Shown here one piece after another: positions 7,605-16,546 of a stretch of DNA of 37,377 bases. Position numbers and translations under genes: made by a program. Numbering within the stretch: the stretch's first letter is position 1; every line of letters begins with the position of its first letter. Source of the DNA: Deltaproteobacteria bacterium (GTDB taxonomy: Bacteria > Desulfobacterota > Desulfarculia > Adiutricales > Adiutricaceae); contig JAISMU010000062.1 in assembly GCA_031276635.1 (NCBI GenBank), forward strand, positions 1 through 37,377, in the 5' to 3' direction. Below the pieces are notes generated by a model. The model had not been told where the DNA came from, searched no databases, and saw only the letters and a program-made list of their open reading frames with translations.

Positions 7605-8685
7605 TTGAGTTTATCGTTGTTTTAAATAGTTAGCCATTATGTTATGGCCTGAAAATAAAATTGATTTACTTATCGATTTTGAAAGGCTTGTCCAGAATTA
7701 ACAAACCTGGGTCGTTGACCAAAATACCTCAGCTATTTTAAACTAAAAACAGTTTAAAATTATTTTTGGTCTTTTTTGGTAATGTATTATTTTCAGCGAC
7801 CCTTGTCAAGAGAGGCAAGGGCCAGGGCGCGCCCCGACTTCACCAGGCCAAGACTGGATTCTAGCCAATTCCTGGCTGAATTTATGGCCTAAATCAAGCT
7901 ATTGGTTTATAAACGGACGTTTTTAACCATTTAAGCCAGGTTGATTTGAAGATTTAGGAGGAACTTAAAAAAGACTTTTTTTAACCAGCGGCCAGAGGGG
8001 GTTTTTGGAGTCGCCGTAACCCGTAACAACGAGAGGGAACTCTGGCGGCCAAACCAAAATATACAATTAACTACATATTTGAATTTATAAATTTTTAACT
8101 TTCTAATTATTATAATCAGATATAATAACTGATTAATAGTATTAAAAAAAGAAGTATGTATTCCATCTAAAATATTTCTAACAGTTTGAGGATATGGCAA
8201 ATTATTAATAGCTAAAGCTAATAATAATGATTTTTTAGCTATTTCATTAGTAGAGTATATATTATGAAAGTTATTAAAAGAAGGTTATTTAAAGAAAAAT
8301 AATGAAAATGCAGTTTTTAAAGCATCACTCACAGAGTAATCGGGAAATGTTACGAAGGGTGTTGCCTGTTAAAGCTCCCAGGCCTCACCTACCTAAGTTA
8401 ATCCGCCAGTCCGTCCGGCCACAGGATATAGTTAATATTCTTTAAAAGGCTCCAATTTCGGCTTGATCGATTTTTTTACCATAAAATTATAAAAATTATA
8501 AAAAATATCACATATTTTAACAAGAAAAACAGGCTTGAATCCTCTAAAATTAAGGACAAAATAAATCTCATCTGGCCAAATTTAAATTGCTGAGTAAATA
8601 TTTCTTGCGACCCTCGCCGGCTCTGGGTAAGATAACCTCAGTCAACCTCAACGACCAGATAAAAAATACTCCAAGGAAATCAAAC
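7605..8685. other. AT-rich spacer upstream of the mod operon, with a degraded open frame
   Basis: This is about 1.1 kb without a convincing gene. The first ~200 bp are AT-rich and presumably hold the mod promoter; I saw no clear ModE-type palindrome. On the minus strand one frame is open from 8284 to 7931 (117 codons, no ATG). Its first part (TNEIAKKSLLLALAIN, then a PYPQTVRNIL segment) is AT-rich and reads like a fragment of a mobile-element protein, while the last 35 codons come from GC-richer DNA. It is probably a chimeric remnant; I cannot name the family. The rest (8285-8685) shows nothing recognisable. Confidence 0.5.
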
Positions 8686-9231
8686 ATGGGCGCGATAGTC
8701 ATGTTGGGCGACAGCCTGACTGAATATAACCGTTGGGACGAACTGGCCCCCGAAAGGGAAATCATTAATCTGGGCTGGTCCGGGGACACGGCCATGGGCG
8801 TTTATTTTCGGCTGGGCCAGGTGACCCGGGCCAAACCCACGCTCATCTTTTTGCAAGTGGGAATCAACGATCTGGGCCAGGGACGCTCGCCCGAGGCTGT
8901 CGCCCTGGCCCATGAGAAGATCTGGGCGGCCCTGGCCGACCAGATTCCTTACGCTCGCCTGGTGGTTCAGAGCCTGGCCCCGATTCGGGCGACCAAGTTC
9001 GCCTGGGAGGCCATCACCTTAAATAACCCCCAAATTCAAAAAACCAACCGCCTCCTGGCCGAGGCCGCCCAGAAGGCAGGCCTGGACTTTCTAGACCTTT
9101 ACGCGGCCCTGGTCGGCCCGGACGGGGAACTGCCGGACCCGCTCACTGACGATGGCGTCCACCTGACCTCGGCCGCCTATGAAATCTGGTTAAAGCTCTT
9201 AAAGGACTTTCTGGGCCAAGCGAGTGATTAG
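8686..9231 (+). CDS. SGNH/GDSL-family hydrolase
   Basis: This is an esterase/lipase-type hydrolase of the SGNH superfamily. From the ATG at 8686 it has 181 residues with all four blocks: GDSL (Ser10), GWSGD (Gly33), VGIND (Asn61) and DGVHLT (Asp156, His159). I chose this ATG because AAGGAA lies about seven bases upstream and the first strand begins right there; an in-frame TTG at 8587 would add a 33-residue non-conserved extension. No signal peptide is visible, so it is probably cytoplasmic, like many acyl-hydrolase or platelet-activating-factor-acetylhydrolase-like enzymes. It stands alone between the mod operon and an IS graveyard. The substrate cannot be predicted. Confidence 0.85.
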   Translation: MGAIVMLGDSLTEYNRWDELAPEREIINLGWSGDTAMGVYFRLGQVTRAKPTLIFLQVGINDLGQGRSPEAVALAHEKIWAALADQIPYARLVVQSLAPIRATKFAWEAITLNNPQIQKTNRLLAEAAQKAGLDFLDLYAALVGPDGELPDPLTDDGVHLTSAAYEIWLKLLKDFLGQASD

Positions 9232-9439
9232 CCCGAAAAATCCTGGCTTTTGCGCGATTATGCTGATTTATGGACATTTTCTCTCGCCTCAAGCCAGGTT
9301 AATTTTTCGCTAAAACAGGCCCACTGTTCCGATGAGCCAACGCTTTAGAGGAGCCATAGAGGAGTCATAGTGTCGCGTTTTCGAAAGTCGGCCTCGGAGT
9401 CCCTTGACCTCAGTCACCTCATCAGCTTGAGGCTCCTCT

Positions 9440-9954
9440 CCAACGTTTGCCCCAGGTAATTGGTGGATGATGTTCTAGGTAAATTCAATAAACTCACTAA
9501 ACGAGTAAGGAGTTTGCCAGCGACATTATTGGTTTACTTTATCTTGGCCTAGTCTCTCTGGCGGGATCTTCCCAAGAGGAAGTTCTAAGGATAGTCGCCT
9601 AAAGCTGGCCTCGCCCTACCCACCAAGAGCGCCATTTTTAAGGCTCGCTTAAAATTAGAGCCTGACGTCTTGAAAGAATTGACCCATAAAACGTTAAAAC
9701 CAATAGCTCTAACAACTGAACTAGCCGCTTTATATCATAAAAAATCTGTAATTGATACTGTTTATAAAGAATTAAAATCTTGATTAAACGTTAATAGTAC
9801 TATTATCAAAAGTAAAACCTTTAACCTAGTCTTACAGGATATTTGGGGAATTGTTATATTACACTTCGCCATACGCCAGCTGATGGCGCCAATAGCCTGG
9901 GAGCAAAATATGAACCTCGACCCACAAAGTCATCTAAGATCAGTTTATATTTAG
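9440..9954 (+). pseudogene. IS4-family transposase remnant, internally deleted
   Basis: The plus strand shows pieces of an IS4-type transposase in order. First an N-terminal part: LVDDVLGKFNKL, then VYFILA, interrupted by a stop at 9559. After two frame changes comes TKSAIFKARLKLEPDVLKEL. Then follows a direct jump to the C-terminal TTELAALYHKKSVIDTVYKELK and, after an in-frame TGA, TIIKSKTFNLVLQDIWG and FAIRQLM. The middle, about 200 residues carrying most of the DDE core, is deleted. The order and spacing fit the IS4 family with its N-terminal domain; the element is dead. Confidence 0.8.
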
Positions 9955-9971
9955 AGCGAAAAATGCCGTAA

Positions 9972-10037
9972 GTAGTCGTCACTGATAAAGCGCCCAATTT
10001 TCGACTGCGACTTGGATTGGGCGCAGAGCCAGACTTG
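9972..10037 (+). repeat. Dispersed 66-bp repeat, copy A
   Basis: This segment aligns without gaps to 24073-24138, with about two thirds of positions identical. Shared blocks include AGTCG, ATAAAG, ACTT.GATTGGGCG and AGAGCCA. It lies just after the IS4 remnant and is probably a terminal sequence of an unidentified insertion element. Confidence 0.65.
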
Positions 10038-10132
10038 ACATTAGGCCCAAATTATATTAAATTATGACAATATGACAGTTTTGACAAAAAAACTTTTTGG
10101 TGGGTCCAAAATAAAGACAAATCCCTCCCGTG

Positions 10133-10150
10133 GTAGCTATGGAGCTACCA
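10133..10150. repeat. Short perfect hairpin
   Basis: GGTAGCT and AGCTACC form a 7-bp perfect stem around an ATGG loop, in the AT-rich spacer between the dispersed 66-bp repeat and the IS5 remnant. No T-run follows. Function unknown; it may be an IS end. Confidence 0.5.
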
Positions 10151-10189
10151 AAGATGGCCTCAAATTAGAATGAGGTTTTAAAATTTAAT

Positions 10190-10984
10190 TTATTTTTCTG
10201 AGCTGTAGATTTTATTCTTATCGTTTTTCTTCAGGTTAACAGCCTTCCCGGCGTTTTCAAAGAAAGTTATGACATCCTGAGTCTTCAAGATATGTTCAGC
10301 CATTTTTCTCTTTAAGTCTTGAATCAAAGTATTTGCAATAGTCCTAAGTTTTTTAAGCCTTAGCTTTTCTAGATTTGACCAGTTTTACCTTGCTAAAATT
10401 GAATTCATTCCTCAAGTATTTACCCTTTTTTTCACAAGTCCGGAGCAACTTACATCCATATGTTTAGCAACTCTCTAGACAAGATAAATGGCATCAAGGA
10501 AGAGCCTGACGTCTGTTGGGAATTTAGTATCTTTTTTCCTGGACCGTTGTGTCTATAATCACTTCATTTTTCAAAGCGGCTTTTCCATTGACACGAACAG
10601 ATTCCGCAAATAGTAAAGAGCATCCGTCATATCCTAATCGTTTTCTGAATTCTGATAATACAGATGGATCGCGTGGTAAATTATTAGTGTAATGAGTTTG
10701 ACCGGTAAACGCCTGAAAGTATGGGTTTTCCATCCATTGCGATACAACGCCTTCATCGCTGAGTTTGTATAAGGACTTTAAAATGATGAGACCAATCAAA
10801 AGCTGTAACGAAAGGCTTGGCCTACCAGCCTTGAGGGAAAAAACTTAGCCAAGCCAAACTCAAGAACTTTCCCCTTGATCGCTAAAAACAGCGTGATCAG
10901 AGGGTGAGTCTGGTCAAGATATTTATGAAGCTCATGGGTCTCCAAGATACCGCCAGATTGAGGCTTTAAATTCCCAGTGACCAT
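10190..10984 (-). pseudogene. IS5-family transposase remnant
   Basis: The minus strand encodes an IS5-type transposase in pieces. The N-terminal part is 10984-10796 (LDQTHPLITLFLAIKG, then a segment ending LVGQAFRYSF). A frame change leads to 10799-10524, with IGLIILKSLYKLSDE, VVSQWMENPYFQAFTG, DPSVLSEFRKRLG and NEVIIDTTVQEK. A further frame change gives TKFPTDVRLFLDAIYL and fragments ending NKIYSSEK near 10195. The first catalytic Asp region (IDTTVQEK) is visible, but the rest of the DDE core is truncated. At least two frameshifts and one further stop make it inactive. Confidence 0.82.
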
Positions 10985-11255
10985 GGTTGGCTCATTATTG
11001 TTAAAAGCAGGTGATTATTAGTGGACTTCGCGTTGTTTTATAAACCTATTATAATCATTATCATAGTAATATCTAAAGAAAATTTCAGCTAAAAGCAAAA
11101 AAATCAACAAGAGGTTAAACGAAAAAATCGCGATTTCCAGGCTTGTTACCGTGGCGATCCTGGGAGTTTGACAGGTTATAACCCGCCAAGTTGGGTTAGC
11201 CGGCTATAAGCCTAAAACAGCAGCCCAACCCTGACTTAAGCCCAAAAAAGGCGCT
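10985..11255. other. Spacer downstream of the iron operon with small palindromes
   Basis: Contains GGTTATAACC (near 11174) and a GGCTATAAGCC inverted repeat (near 11201), which may help end the iron-operon transcript, although no T-run follows. At 11044-11062 the last 12 bases, ATAATCATTATC, match the Fur consensus half exactly, but no gene start is nearby. Confidence 0.4.
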
Positions 11256-12008
11256 TTACTCAACTATATTTGGCCTAAGGGGGGCTCCCAGGTCCCTTTG
11301 GGGGGATAAAGTCAGTATTTTCTCGTTCGCTAGGCTCGCGGAGTTCTCGACCAGCCGATCCTGGGCCAGGCGACCGTGCTCCAGGGTAACGACCCGATCG
11401 GCGTGAGCGGCCACCTCCTGGGAGTGGGTGACCACAATGATGGAGCTGCCGCTGGCCCGCAGCTGGCTTAGAATTTCCATGACCAGATTCTCATTGGTCT
11501 CGTCAAGATTGCCGGTCGGCTCGTCAGCCAAAATGAGTTTGGGGTGATTGATGAGGGCCCGGGCGACGCAGACCCGCTGCTGCTCCCCGCCGGAGAGTTG
11601 CCGGGGGAGGTGCTTGGCCCGCTCCCTCAACCCCACCCGGGCCAAGGCTTCCAGCGCCTCGTTTTCATCGACCAGACTATGGTAATACTGCGCCACCATG
11701 ACGTTTTCCAGGGCCGTCAGATAAGCGATCAGATGAAATTCCTGAAAGATGAGCCCGATGGACTCCCGTCGGATGGCTGTCAGCCCCGCGTGAGACAAGG
11801 CCCCCAGGTTAAGGCCATCCAAAAGGACCTGCCCTTGGGTGGGGGTGTCCAGGCAACCGATAATGTTCATTAAGGTAGTCTTTCCCGAGCCGCTGGGCCC
11901 CATGATGGCCAACCACTGGCCCTGGGGCACGGTTAAGGAAATGTCACGGAGAGCCACCACAGCCCCATAAATCTTGGAGACGGCCTTAATTTCCAGAATA
12001 TCCCTCAC
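11256..12008 (-). CDS. ABC transporter ATP-binding protein (LolD/MacB type) of the P19/FTR1 iron system
   Basis: This is a 250-residue ABC ATPase of the LolD/MacB/FtsE class: Walker A GPSGSGKT at 37-44, signature LSGGEQQ at 138-144, Walker B LILADEP at 158-164 followed by the class-typical TGNLDE, and an H-loop in VVTHS. It presumably energises the two FtsX/MacB-like permeases encoded directly upstream. In Campylobacter-type p19/ftr1 clusters the same trio follows FTR1, P19 and the DUF2318 protein. The start is GTG at 12008 with GGGAGG nine bases upstream; it lies 16 bp after the second permease and is the last gene of the operon. The C-terminal ~30 residues extend beyond the usual LolD length. 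Confidence 0.9.
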   Translation of the reverse strand: MRDILEIKAVSKIYGAVVALRDISLTVPQGQWLAIMGPSGSGKTTLMNIIGCLDTPTQGQVLLDGLNLGALSHAGLTAIRRESIGLIFQEFHLIAYLTALENVMVAQYYHSLVDENEALEALARVGLRERAKHLPRQLSGGEQQRVCVARALINHPKLILADEPTGNLDETNENLVMEILSQLRASGSSIIVVTHSQEVAAHADRVVTLEHGRLAQDRLVENSASLANEKILTLSPQRDLGAPLRPNIVE

Positions 12009-12024
12009 GTCTCGCGCCTCCCGG

Positions 12025-13161
12025 CTACTCGCCCCTTAAAACCAGGGCCGGCTCCACAGCCACCGCCCTCTTGACCGGAGCCCGGCAGGCGATGACGGTG
12101 ACCGCGGCCATGACCAGCATGGTCAGCGGAATCAGATAAAGATGAGGATAAAGAGCCCGCCCGAAAACGCTCTGCGCCACGACTCGGGCGAAAACCAGCC
12201 CCCCCAGGGAGCCCAGAAAGCCGCCCAGAAGGCCGATCAAAACCCCCTCCGCCAAAAACTCCCGACCCACCCGCCAGTTCTCCGCCCCCAGAGCCTTCTT
12301 GAGGCCAATTTCCTTGCGCCGCTCCAGGACCACGGTCATCATGGTGGTGGCTACGCAGATCATGGTGAGAGCCAGGACAATCAAGGCCACCAGGTAAACC
12401 AGGTAGGTTAATTTGCCCAGGACATTGCTCTCCGAGTCGGTCACCCTGGTCACCAGCCGGGCCTCCAGATCCGGGATCGTCGCCCGCAGTCGGGCGGCCA
12501 GGGCCCGGAGCTCCGCGGCGCTCAGATTGAGGCTGACCTCCGCCAGGTCGGCCACTCCAGCGGTCTCGGTCATGGCTTCCATGTCGGCCAGGGTCATGAA
12601 AACAAAGCCATCCTCCACCCCCCCGGTGGTCAGAACCCCGACAACCCGAAAATCCTTGGCGTAACGGCGCCCGGCCTGGTCGCGACCATCAAGGGTAGCC
12701 AGGGTCCCCTCCTTAAGATCCGTGTTGAGAGCCAGATCCGCCCCCACCAGCAGATCGCCAGGCTGAGTGGGCCATTGCCCGGTCACGCGCCAGAAGGGCG
12801 AGGTTTTTCTGGCCTCCAGAAAATCCACGCCCACGGCGGTGTAGGGCCGCAAACGATTGCGAACGGCCTCGTAACGCGAGGGCGTGAGACCCACTAACTT
12901 ATCCGGGGGCAGGAGCCCACGGGCTTGTTGAATCTGGGCCAGGGGCAGCCGACCCGAGCCAAGAGCGGCCAGGGCCAGGTTAGCCCCATAAGCCCGAAAC
13001 TCCTGGCTCAACTGCCGGGGCAGATCGTAGCAAAGAGTGACCATGCCGAAAAGAATGACCGCTCCCAGGGCCACCCCAATGAGGGCGGCCAACAGCCGGG
13101 AGCGCCGGCGGGTCAGGGACCAGAAAGCCAGGCGAAACATGAAGGCGCGACGAGAGATCAC
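12025..13161 (-). CDS. FtsX/MacB-like ABC permease 2 of the iron operon
   Basis: This 378-residue protein has the MacB/FtsX layout: an N-terminal transmembrane helix (about 20-45), a periplasmic domain of about 200 residues, then three C-terminal helices. These begin near LTYLVYLVALIVLALTMIC and include the conserved RRKEIGLKKALGA cytoplasmic loop. MacB-type permeases couple ATP hydrolysis to periplasmic work and do not move substrate through the membrane; here they may act on P19 or the DUF2318 protein. It starts with GTG three bases after the stop of permease 1 and is probably translationally coupled. An ATG seven codons further in is an alternative start. Confidence 0.88.
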   Translation of the reverse strand: MISRRAFMFRLAFWSLTRRRSRLLAALIGVALGAVILFGMVTLCYDLPRQLSQEFRAYGANLALAALGSGRLPLAQIQQARGLLPPDKLVGLTPSRYEAVRNRLRPYTAVGVDFLEARKTSPFWRVTGQWPTQPGDLLVGADLALNTDLKEGTLATLDGRDQAGRRYAKDFRVVGVLTTGGVEDGFVFMTLADMEAMTETAGVADLAEVSLNLSAAELRALAARLRATIPDLEARLVTRVTDSESNVLGKLTYLVYLVALIVLALTMICVATTMMTVVLERRKEIGLKKALGAENWRVGREFLAEGVLIGLLGGFLGSLGGLVFARVVAQSVFGRALYPHLYLIPLTMLVMAAVTVIACRAPVKRAVAVEPALVLRGE

Positions 13162-13164
13162 GAT

Positions 13165-14481
13165 TCACTTACCATGCAAAACCTCGGTGGGTTTCAATCT
13201 CAGTAAAGCCCGCAAGGCCGGCAGAGCCCCCAGGAGGGTCACCGCCAGAACCATGAGAGCGGTCAGGGGAATGACCAGGGGTTTGATATCCACCGCGACC
13301 CCGAAGACCGAAAACCCGATCAATTGGGCCAAACCCAGGCCAGCCCCATAACCCAGGGCCCCACCAACCAGGGCCACCAGAAAAAGCTCCAGGAGAAACA
13401 GGAGGATGACCGAAAGGTTAGAAGCGCCCAGGGCCTTTAAAAGCCCTATCTCCACGCTCCGCTCCAGGATCCCGGCGGTGACCAGATTGGAGATGGCCAG
13501 AGCCGAGCACAGCAGGGTGAGGACCGTCAAAAGGATCATCATCAACTGGATTTTGCCGAGAATGGCCCCCTCGGACTCAGCCACCTGGCGGATGGCCTTC
13601 ACCCGGGTCCCGGGCAAAATCTCCTCGATCTGATAGGCGATGGAGCTGATATAAGCTGTGCAATACCAGGTGTCCCACTCGATCCGCGACAGACTCCCCG
13701 GGTTCAGGGCCGCTCGCCGGGCCAGCTCGTTTTCCGGGGTGGTCAGGGCCGAAACCTCCACCCTCTCCACCAGGCCCGGCCGACCAGCCAGACTCTGGGC
13801 CAGGGCCAGGGGGGCGAAGATCCGCTCGTCCTCGGGCCCCCCACTGTCAAAAACAGCCCGGACGTGGGCAATCCGAGTCTGGCCGCCCGCCGCCAGGTTG
13901 AAAGTGTCTCCGGGTTGGAGCCCCAGCTCCCGGGCCAAGCGCTGGCCAACCAGAACTCCCGCGGCGTCGTCATCAGCCCCGCTCTGACCCTCGAGCCGCC
14001 ACCAGGATTTAAGAGCCGTCATCCCGGTTTCGACCTTTTCCCCAGTCGGGAGATCCAAGCGCCGCTGAAACCAGGTCCCGATCAAAAGGGTTTTCTTTTC
14101 GCCTATTCGGACCGGGACGGTCAGATATGGGGCGAAATCGACAATGTTATAGGCCCAGAAAATCATTTTAATCTTGTAAAGATCGGCCTCGCTGATGAAA
14201 TGTTCCGCCAGCCCGGCCGGACTGGGAGTCGCCTCATCCCTCGCCTGACCCTCACCCTCATCGGTCAGGAGGTACAGCTCTGACAACATCGAGGCCCCTC
14301 GGGGGACCACGCTCAGATTAGCCCCGTAGGACTTGAGCTCCTGATTGACTTTGTCCCCCACGTCAAACATGACCCCGAGCATGGCCGCGGCCAGAGAGAC
14401 CCCCAAACCCACCGTCAAGGCGATGAGTCGATTTTTTCTCTTCTGACGGCCCAGGGCCCCAAAAACCATTTTCCAGATCAC
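13165..14481 (-). CDS. FtsX/MacB-like ABC permease 1 of the iron operon
   Basis: This 438-residue protein has the same topology as its downstream neighbour. An N-terminal helix (NRLIALTVGLGVSLAAAML) precedes a large periplasmic domain. Three C-terminal helices follow, with the conserved loop LERSVEIGLLKALGASN and a final LLRLKPTEVLHGK. Although similar in fold, the two permeases differ in sequence, which fits the paired non-identical permeases of p19/ftr1 clusters. The start is GTG at 14481 with GAGG seven bases upstream; an ATG at 14469 is possible. It follows the DUF2318 gene by 87 bp. Confidence 0.88.
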   Translation of the reverse strand: MIWKMVFGALGRQKRKNRLIALTVGLGVSLAAAMLGVMFDVGDKVNQELKSYGANLSVVPRGASMLSELYLLTDEGEGQARDEATPSPAGLAEHFISEADLYKIKMIFWAYNIVDFAPYLTVPVRIGEKKTLLIGTWFQRRLDLPTGEKVETGMTALKSWWRLEGQSGADDDAAGVLVGQRLARELGLQPGDTFNLAAGGQTRIAHVRAVFDSGGPEDERIFAPLALAQSLAGRPGLVERVEVSALTTPENELARRAALNPGSLSRIEWDTWYCTAYISSIAYQIEEILPGTRVKAIRQVAESEGAILGKIQLMMILLTVLTLLCSALAISNLVTAGILERSVEIGLLKALGASNLSVILLFLLELFLVALVGGALGYGAGLGLAQLIGFSVFGVAVDIKPLVIPLTALMVLAVTLLGALPALRALLRLKPTEVLHGK

Positions 14482-14568
14482 GCCATGGCCTCAAAAATGT
14501 CGCTCGCGAAAAAAATTAGCTGAAAAAATCCCCCGCCTGAATAAACAGAGCCTCAGGCTGAGTGACCT

Positions 14569-15825
14569 CTATTCGAAGCGCCTTCGCTCCTTTTCCAGAT
14601 TCCTGGTTTCAATGATAATCTTCCCTTCCCGCACCTGGAAATCCAGGGGCACAGGATTGCAACCCCCGGGAAACCCGATTGTCACCTTATTCATGACCAC
14701 ATCACAAAGTTTGCAGATGACCTGATCGCCTCTCTGGTAGTAGCCGGTCTGCCCACAGATGTCGCAGGCGTCCAACCCCACCCCATAGGCGGTGTCGCTT
14801 TTGCGAATAACCAGGAAGCGAACCTGGGTTCCGCTCTGGGTCAAGTACTGGTAGCGACGCAGCCGACCATCGCTGAAATCCGCCAAATCCAGGCTGATGA
14901 GCCCATTGACGGCCTGAGCCATTATGGGCTCGTCAATCTTCGGGCCCCGGCTGTGATAGGCCTTTAAGGCCGTGAACGAAATGAAGATGAGGGTCAGGGT
15001 CCCGAAAACCAGGGCCCCCAGGGCCAACTGGAGTCGCAGGTCGGCCCGGGCGCGGCGAACCAGGGCCGGGTTGGCCCCAAAGGGTCGGGTCAGTCGGGCG
15101 CGAATCATCTGGAAAAGAGCCAGGGAGCCCCAGATGACCATTTGCGCGTAGAAAAAATAATTCTCCCTCTCCAGGAAAAAGATGACCGCCCGCGTGAGCT
15201 CGCGGGAGCGCGGCAGCAGGCCTCGCACAGTCATGATCTGAACTGTCTTCAAAAGCGAAAAAGCCCAGAGAGCGAGCAAGCCAGCCAGAAGAAACCAGCG
15301 CAGAATCCGCTGGGGGGTGTTCCGGGCCTGGGCCATCAGACCCAGGGCCAGGATGGTCAGAACCAGCAGGCCCAGGCCATAGCCCGTAACCCGGGCCAGG
15401 TAATCAACATTAAAAACCGAGTCCAGGCCCGCGCCAAAATCCCCAGGGTACAGAAAAAGACTCGGCAGGCCCTGGGCGACCCACAAGGTCACCAGGGCCA
15501 CTCCCAGCCCCAGGGTCAGGGGGCTTCGAACGGCCAGGCGGGCCTGGGGCGTGGGGTAGACGACGAGGAAAACCGGGGTCACCGCGATCAGAGGCCACCA
15601 AACCGCCAGGTCATAAATTTCCCGCACCACCCACCCGGTCTGGCGCCGTAAAATCGCCAGGGCTAGGGCGGCCAGGGTCCCCAGAAGCAAGCCCCCCAGG
15701 ACCCAATAACGCCCCGGGCGACCGCGATCAAATTCCTTGAGGCCCGAAAGAATCGGGAAAATCAGGGTCATGGCCATGGCCAGAGGCCAGGCCGAGCCCA
15801 GAACGTTTAAAAAGTATAAAACCAT
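14569..15825 (-). CDS. DUF2318 membrane protein with cysteine-rich C-terminal domain
   Basis: This is a 418-residue integral membrane protein. Roughly the first 270 residues are a series of hydrophobic helices. The last 120 residues are the soluble DUF2318 domain, with CDICGQTGYY, VICKLCDVVMNKVTIG and GGCNPVPL. That gives five cysteines including two CxxC pairs, apt for metal or Fe-S binding or redox. It is the homologue of the membrane protein encoded next to p19 in Campylobacter iron clusters, where it is thought to help reduce or hand over iron. Position 3' of P19 fits that arrangement. The ATG at 15825 has only a distant GAGG upstream. Confidence 0.88.
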   Translation of the reverse strand: MVLYFLNVLGSAWPLAMAMTLIFPILSGLKEFDRGRPGRYWVLGGLLLGTLAALALAILRRQTGWVVREIYDLAVWWPLIAVTPVFLVVYPTPQARLAVRSPLTLGLGVALVTLWVAQGLPSLFLYPGDFGAGLDSVFNVDYLARVTGYGLGLLVLTILALGLMAQARNTPQRILRWFLLAGLLALWAFSLLKTVQIMTVRGLLPRSRELTRAVIFFLERENYFFYAQMVIWGSLALFQMIRARLTRPFGANPALVRRARADLRLQLALGALVFGTLTLIFISFTALKAYHSRGPKIDEPIMAQAVNGLISLDLADFSDGRLRRYQYLTQSGTQVRFLVIRKSDTAYGVGLDACDICGQTGYYQRGDQVICKLCDVVMNKVTIGFPGGCNPVPLDFQVREGKIIIETRNLEKERRRFE

Positions 15826-15902
15826 GGTCGATCAGAAGGCCTCAAAGCCGAAGCGGGAACCGGGCCGGGCGACCAAGGGCCGCCCGGCCAGCAAGGCGTT
15901 TA

Positions 15903-16472
15903 TCACCACTTGCGGGGCACGTAATCAAAGTCCCAGGAAACCTCAATGGGCTTGTCCCAGAAACGACCGGTGACCCCGGTGGTCTTGTCGGTGTGCAACA
16001 GGTAATTCTGCTTTTCCGGGCTCTCGATGATGAAGGTGATCTTGTACTTGCCAGCCCCGTCGAGCTTGACGTTGTTGCCATAATGGGGGCCGTCGGAGGC
16101 GCTCATGGGCATGAAGACGCCCTCAATGAGCTTGCCGCCTTCCTTCTGAGCCTTGTAGCGAACAGTGAGGTTGGGGACGAAATCGCCGGCCCCATAGCCA
16201 AGGTTGTTGTTTTCATTGGCCGAGATGTCGGCCTCCAGGTGCATGTCCGACTCCGCGGCCGGCAATCCCCCGGCCCCGGCCGGAATCATGTCCACTGGCT
16301 GAAAATAGACGCCGGCGATGTGCAAGGGACCCACATCCTGATCGTCGCCAATGGGAAACTCCTCAAAACCGGCCGCCTCCCCGGGCTTCTGGGCCAGAGA
16401 GGTCCCGGCCAGGGCCAGCGAGAGGCTCAGGCCCAGCAGGGCCAGCAAAATCAGACATTTGGATTTCAACAT
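15903..16472 (-). CDS. P19-family periplasmic iron-binding protein (Tp34/FetP-like)
   Basis: This 189-residue secreted protein starts with a signal peptide (LILLALLGLSLSLALAG, cut near SLAQ). It belongs to the P19/Tp34/FetP family of dimeric periplasmic proteins that bind copper and iron. Metal-ligand candidates typical of the family are present: a Met-His-Leu-Glu-Ala-Asp cluster, then the DGPHYGNNVKL segment and a late LLHTDK. It is expected to present iron to the FTR1 permease encoded just upstream. An AGGAGAA lies 11 bases before the ATG. The length is typical. Confidence 0.92.
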   Translation of the reverse strand: MLKSKCLILLALLGLSLSLALAGTSLAQKPGEAAGFEEFPIGDDQDVGPLHIAGVYFQPVDMIPAGAGGLPAAESDMHLEADISANENNNLGYGAGDFVPNLTVRYKAQKEGGKLIEGVFMPMSASDGPHYGNNVKLDGAGKYKITFIIESPEKQNYLLHTDKTTGVTGRFWDKPIEVSWDFDYVPRKW

Positions 16473-16546
16473 TTTTTTCTCGTTCTCCTTATTTCAGGTT
16501 AAAATAGCCCCAGGCCAACCGACCGCGGCCGGCCCGAAAAAACTTT

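Noticed and set aside
7605-7720. Possible ModE operator upstream of modC (TATGTTATGG)
   Set aside because: Only one weak half-site; no symmetrical partner at the expected spacing.
11044-11062. Sequence with a perfect Fur half (ATAATCATTATC)
   Set aside because: Only 14 of 19 positions match overall and no gene start is nearby; likely chance in AT-rich DNA.
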